DNA of 64,000 nt. It comes from Takakia lepidozioides (Eukaryota; Streptophyta; Takakiopsida; Takakiales; Takakiaceae). This document shows positions 59,342-64,000 of the stretch, in pieces. The stretch is from the NCBI GenBank assembly GCA_030704615.1, contig CM060732.1:16616001-16680000 (forward strand), given 5' to 3'. Positions within the stretch are counted from its first letter, which is position 1, and each line of letters opens with the position of its first letter. The position numbers and the translations under genes are program-made. The notes below the pieces were generated by a model. It was given only the letters and a program-made list of their open reading frames with translations, was not told where the DNA came from and searched no databases.

Positions 59342-61660
59342 TCAAAGAGAATCTGGCGGAGCCCTACGCGAGGTGTCCCGCTGCAGAAGAGTGATGACTT
59401 CTCCGTAGCCTAGTGTGGCTTGGTGAATGAATTGGTCTCTCTTACCGTCGCAGCACATAATTACAAGGTATATGTAATATTGATGCTTGCAGGGGACCCA
59501 CTTCCCTCTCATGCCGAGAGCGCCCTCACGCATCGTTACAAAATCCGAACAAGTGCACGTAGGGAAATTCCCCACGGTAACCTAATATTCTTTACCATGA
59601 AGAACTGAGCCAGTAAACAACACTGTGTAAATCCGTCCATACCCCGGGGCCGGGACTTCAGTGATACGAGTCACCCAAGCCTGCAAAATTCTAGTTGATT
59701 CCATCTCGCAGTTGTGATCTGCACCCGAAGCGACACGGCGCACTGTTTTTCCATCTCTTTTTGTTGGGTGGGAGTCGGCACCGGGTGGAGGCATTGCCGG
59801 AGCATGTGGCACATCTGTGCCCAGAGTGCATGAGGGCACCACCCGGGACCGTGCAAGACGGAACCCTCCCTCCTCCAGCATGCTTATCTCGGTTGATGAC
59901 AGCGACGTCCCAAGTTTCACAGGCCAAATTGCGGGCGGAGGGGGCTTCATTATCACCGAAGGACGAACTATTCCCTTGACGCATCGTGCCATATCGTCTG
60001 GCCAGAACCAGAACTTGTGGTCCTTTGACTCCCCACTATGATAAGGTCGGAACAACCCTGTGAATGTTGGAACTGGAGTCCCCCTAGAGCCTTTGCATAT
60101 TTTTGATTTGCATTTCTTGAAAGAGGGGGTCCGAATTGCCATGCAAGCCACTCTAGATCCTGGTGGGGTGCGTTCTATATGCCACTCACTGTCAATGCAA
60201 TCAGATTCATGCACCAATGACACTACCTCCTCCAATGGGATTCGTGCTGCTGTGCTTGCATGATTTGCACCTGCTCCACTGGAAGAGGACCCACCTGGGA
60301 AGGGGCGGGCACATGACTTAGTCTGCACCGGAGACACCTTTGGCACAGAGAAATTGACCCTGTCCGGCCGATGGGAATCTCCATCCGACCCTGGAGGAGT
60401 GTTCAATTTCTTTTTGCATGATCCAAATGTTTCCTCGCCTTCCAAATGGGGGACCCTGGATTGCAAAGGGGAGCCTTCAGTGCACCTGTTCAGAGCTTTG
60501 GCCATCTTCGATGGGTCTCCGGATCTGCTTGCAACCCTTAGCATCAACAAAGTCTTATCAGGGCCCTTGCCTCCGCCCCGTCCCATCAGAAAATTGCGGT
60601 ATCTGGTTTGTTGTGTAAGTGCCCGCACCATGTCATCTGCAGTGGCCACATACAAGTCACGTCCTGCTTTGGTAGACTGCTACATCCAGGCGTTGTGAAC
60701 AGTCTCCGCCAAATTACAGGAAGGCATGTCGGCCAAGTCCTCCAAGGACATGTTCTGCAGGAGGCATTGCATGCAAATGCGAGGAACGAAATGAAATGGA
60801 AGAGGTTCTGCAAGTGACAATCCATTAACCCCAAAGGAACAGGCACGATGCAAAGTGAAATTTGTGTTTCTGGGATTGAAGAGGCTTACCGTCGTCATGA
60901 AAGCTCCCCACTGTCTATACCCGAAGTGCCAGAAAACCAACCAGTCCTCCAACTCCTTCAGGTGGATACCAGTAGCAGCACCAAAAGAGAACCACCAAGC
61001 CCGGATTGCTTGGTAAGTGCTCTCAGCTTCTCCCATTGAGGTGGCATTTTTGTACTTGAGGCAGAGCCTTCTGTGCTCCAACTGAAGGTCAGGGAAAATG
61101 CAGCGCTTTGTATGACGTGCCAGAGATTGACTTCAATGGAAGAGGCATGTGCGCTCCCTATTTTCCATTGGGACCTTAGGATCCCCCGAACCAAAGACGC
61201 GCCGCACTGCATTGAAATTTGCCTGTGCACTATCAGCCATGAAGCCCGCAAAATTTGTGTTATGCATTCCATTGCGCTGCATGACGGCCATGAGATAATT
61301 TCACATGAGCATTTGGGATTCAGTGTCCTCCGACTGCATATCACAAATTGCTATGGAGAGCACACGCTGGTACGCTGGATCGTACACATGGCACGCCATG
61401 GTTGTCCAACTCTTCACCCGTTTGCAGTGATCAAACATTAACCAACATTTTGCCAAATCTCCTCCAGGTTGCATTCGGCGGACTATGCTCACACCACTGT
61501 CTTCGCCCACTGTGGACATCTTGAACAAATACACCTTGGATGAGCCCTGACCATTGAAGATACTGTTTTGAATGAATTCATACACTAGAAGCATTCGTGT
61601 CTTTTTCGAATCGACTGCATGTCCGTGACCACTCCAGGAACCACTTGGTAGTAAACGGGA
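59342..61660 (-). pseudogene. MULE transposase with SWIM zinc finger, copy 3 (divergent)
   Basis: Right to left: SKVYLFKMSTVG, LMFDHCKRV (first acidic residue, about 61435), GFMADSAQANF (second, about 61240), TCLFH (about 61145), AESTYQAIRAWWFSFG, then an intron from GTAAGC near 60890. Next come MYVATADDMVRALTQQ (60655) and a long frame ending in the SWIM finger CTCSDF...CKHQYYIYL (about 59560-59460). The intron position matches copies 1 and 2. In-frame stops lie at 61301, 61133 (TGA right after CLFH) and 59582. The N-terminal part is missing or shifted beyond about 61600. The protein is clearly related to copies 1 and 2 but too different to be a recent duplicate. Confidence 0.85.
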
Positions 61661-63136
61661 CTACTGGAGAGTCGAAACAGACAAAATTTGAAAAAGCCAA
61701 AATTGCAAGTGGTTGTAATTACTGCACATGCGACTACAAATTTTCATTCCTAATTCGATTAATGGAATAAAGATATTTATTCATTAAAGTGAATATGTAG
61801 TCGACTCAACGACTCCATGAACCACTGCGCATTCATTGCACCCATGACTCGGCAGCACATTTGCTGACGTGGCTTTCACAAAAAGAGGTAAACAAAATGT
61901 GGCCTTGGGGGAATAGATATTTTAATACATGCTGCCTCCACCTGGCCTGTCTGGCAAGGATGCAAGTGCTGCGTCGAACATGGCGGGACGTGGGAATGCA
62001 AATCCTGACACGGCAAGGCCTTCGTATACTGTGAGCGCGCGTAGTGGCTTCTCAGAACGGTGTGACATCGGGTTCTTGGTCATTCAACATTTACAGAATG
62101 TGCTGGATGGAGGCACGATGGAGCGCACGGAGAGGTAAAGGCTGAAAGCGTTCATTAAGGTTGTGAACTACAATTATATCATGCCAAACCAGTTTTTCGG
62201 TACGCAGATGGTGTCATGAGAGATTCTGCGATTTGCGCATAGGTGGACTTAATTTTGATGTTGACTTGAAGGCAAATGTGACACCAATGAAACTGGAAAC
62301 TACAGGTAAGATGATGGCGTGCTACATCGCGACATAAACCTGCATTTGACATTCAGGCTTAGGATTCATGCAATTTGGTGCTACTCAGGCCTGCACAGTT
62401 CCAGAGCAGAAGTGGGAGCCCATCCCAGGGATGGGGACCTCGTAAGTGCTTCTTCATTTTGTACTCACCTTGTTTTTGCATCGCACTTGTGCTACAAGGG
62501 GCAGAGCCATTCATTTGGCTGGAGGTTCAATTCCTCTACAAGTGAGCTATTCCCGTGTCACTATAATCAGATAGATGTGTTTGTGGTGGTTGCTGGATTT
62601 GCGGCTCTGGGGTGTCTTGCCAAGTGCTTGCAGGGATCAACGTTAATGTGGACGGGGCAGTACATGTAGCATAAAAGCTCATTCACTGGTGAAGAAGACC
62701 ATGTGCGAACATATGTCATGCTATTGCTTCGAGAGTGCTGCTGTTGGGCAGGTGGGAGAATGGAACAACGGTGAGAAGGAAAGCAAGGGACGCACAAAAA
62801 GGTGTCGTTCGGTCCTGTTCCTTTGGAGACACCCCCCATTCCACTGGTCTTTGTTCCTGGAAAGCATGCAGATGGGCCAGAAAATGCATGCACACATTCA
62901 CGTCTACTTCCCGTATATGAAGACGATCCTCTCCTCACATGTCAGAAACAATATGGGCAGAACAAAAAAGGTTTGTTCACAAGACAGTCAGTGACCACAT
63001 ACCCATACATTATCGATACTATTAACTGTCTCGCCCTTGCTTATAAGCAGGACTGTACAAAATGGGTTCTAAGGACAGTAAGAGTCCTTAGCATAGCTCT
63101 CGTCTATGAGCTGCTGGCTTAATGGACACTGAGATT
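61661..63136 (+). other. Possible exons of an unidentified gene
   Basis: 61661-61920 is AT-rich. An ATG at 61929 opens a 69-codon frame (MLPPPGLSGKDASAASNMAG...) ending near a GTAAAG donor after ATGGAGCGCACGGAGAG. A second candidate exon (about 62357-62441, GATQACTVPEQKWEPIPGMG) has an acceptor and a GTAAGT donor. A third (about 62750-62970) ends at GTTTGT. The order is plausible and the start is head-to-head with MULE copy 3, but no piece is recognisable, so this may be a non-coding or TE-derived stretch. Confidence 0.3.
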
Positions 63137-63998
63137 CAGCTGGGCTCACTATCCGTATCCAAATAATCTTCCCCTTCACTACCCACATCTGCAATTTGCC
63201 TGGCGGTAATTACCAACCCTGGAATGTCTTCCTCATTAAAGGTAACTGCTCCTTCCAAAGAGACTGGTTCGGCCGTATCTGGTAGATTTCGTGGTTCCCT
63301 CAGACCCTCGTGGTCGGCATTCTCCCTAGGTCCAGATCATGGACGTCGGCAACGACTCGTTTGGCCCGGGGGTCCTTGTGAAGAACCACCTTCCATCCCG
63401 GCGCATGGATGTCATCTGAAAAGAAAACTTGCTCAACTTGCGATGGGAAGATGAATGGCTCTTCATCTTGTGGTAGCATTTTTCTGAAATCAGCAAGGAG
63501 GAACCCGTACTCATCCCGTTTCATGGTGGCATTCTCTCCTACCATATTGGCTTTTACCCAAGAACAACGGAATAGAATTGGCTTCACAAGACCATAGTCT
63601 AGTTTAAGGATCTCTTTGATCACTCCTACATATTGCACATGGCATGAAATTGGATTCTGATCTTGTGCACAGCTCCTACTCTCTTGTTCAAAAAATGATG
63701 CCACTCCGCTGTCATAAGTCACCAGGAGGCTGGTGTTGGCATCGTCCACTCTATAGTGATTGCCATATGCTTTCATTGACCGGTACGAAGTGGCAATCAG
63801 CCCTGGGGGGAATGACAGACTCACCATGCCCTCATCTGGGTCCTCGTTCTCTGATGCGTACACTGCAATTGCAGATCTGACCCACACTGTAAAGGGCTGC
63901 AGCTCCTCCATTGTTGTCGGGTACTCCACCGGGGATCTGCGCCTACGACCGCCCCTCCGCCATGCTTTTGCAAATGCTCTCCATTCCGTTTTCAGGCG
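63137..63998 (-). pseudogene. Second CACTA element: DUF4216-like C-terminus of tnp2
   Basis: The frame is open to the right window edge (upstream residues TEWRAFAKAWRRGGRRRRSP). It holds MKAYGNHYRVDD, YDSGVASFFEQ, YVGVIKEILKLDYG, PILFRCSWVKAN, the same blocks in the same order as 32013-31102. The C-terminus shifts frame near 63300; the acidic tail (GSEGEDYLDTDSEPS) then ends near 63137. The rest of the transposase lies off the window. Confidence 0.8.
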
Positions 63999-64000
63999 GA

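Noticed and set aside
1-64000. tRNA, rRNA or snRNA genes
   Set aside because: I scanned by eye for cloverleaf-type and conserved rRNA segments and saw none. A proper covariance-model search was not possible here.

Overview
The window is eukaryotic nuclear DNA from a green-plant lineage. It has spliced genes with GT-AG introns, plant-type CACTA transposase modules (tnp2, DUF4218-like, DUF4216-like, DUF8039-like), Mutator-like transposases with SWIM zinc fingers, a Ty3/gypsy family and a LINE. This mix fits a large, repeat-rich streptophyte genome. A charophyte alga such as Chara is my guess from general familiarity and cannot be proved here. Almost everything is transposon-derived and decayed. 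The one gene I can assemble end to end without a lesion is an RNA-recognition-motif (RRM) protein gene at 46401-54244.

Layout. 1-4621: the 3' end of a + strand Ty3/gypsy element (integrase tail, a third ORF, polypurine tract, 3' LTR). It is inserted into the 3' exon of a minus-strand multi-exon gene (4622-9478) whose product has a ParB/sulfiredoxin-like DGNHR motif. 9600-11240: a palindromic satellite. 11337-15053: a decayed SWIM-type Mutator-like (MULE) transposase on the + strand, head-to-head with the DGNHR gene. The same GGCGCC palindromes occur inside an intron of the DGNHR gene, between the two genes, and downstream of the transposase. I infer one large two-gene mobile element.

16402-29352: a second, nearly full-length copy of the Ty3/gypsy family on the minus strand (leader ORF, gag, protease, RT-RNase H, integrase, ORF3). 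Its 5' LTR is truncated. The stop codons in its ORF3 lie where copy 1 has CAG, CAA or CGA, which points to cytosine-deamination decay. 29478-30890: tandem copies of an unclassified repeat. 31102-35241: a decayed CACTA tnp2 gene (minus). Head-to-head with it, 35368-39831 on the + strand holds coiled-coil and DUF8039-like exons with a broken FCP1/NIF phosphatase domain between them. A candidate CACTA terminus ends at about 40393 and directly abuts a 5'-truncated second MULE copy (40394-42090).

42.4-46.4 kb holds minisatellites, a shredded LINE relic split by a hAT-like MITE and another small insertion, and no recognisable gene. The RRM gene follows; its fourth intron carries three same-orientation LINE segments next to (GA)n tracts. 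54.2-59.3 kb is mostly featureless apart from a gypsy RT fragment. 59342-61660 is a third, divergent MULE transposase (minus, three in-frame stops). 61.9-63.0 kb has possible unidentified exons. The window ends in a second CACTA DUF4216-like reading frame (minus).

Together the window records nested and head-to-head transposon activity around a single apparently functional host gene.
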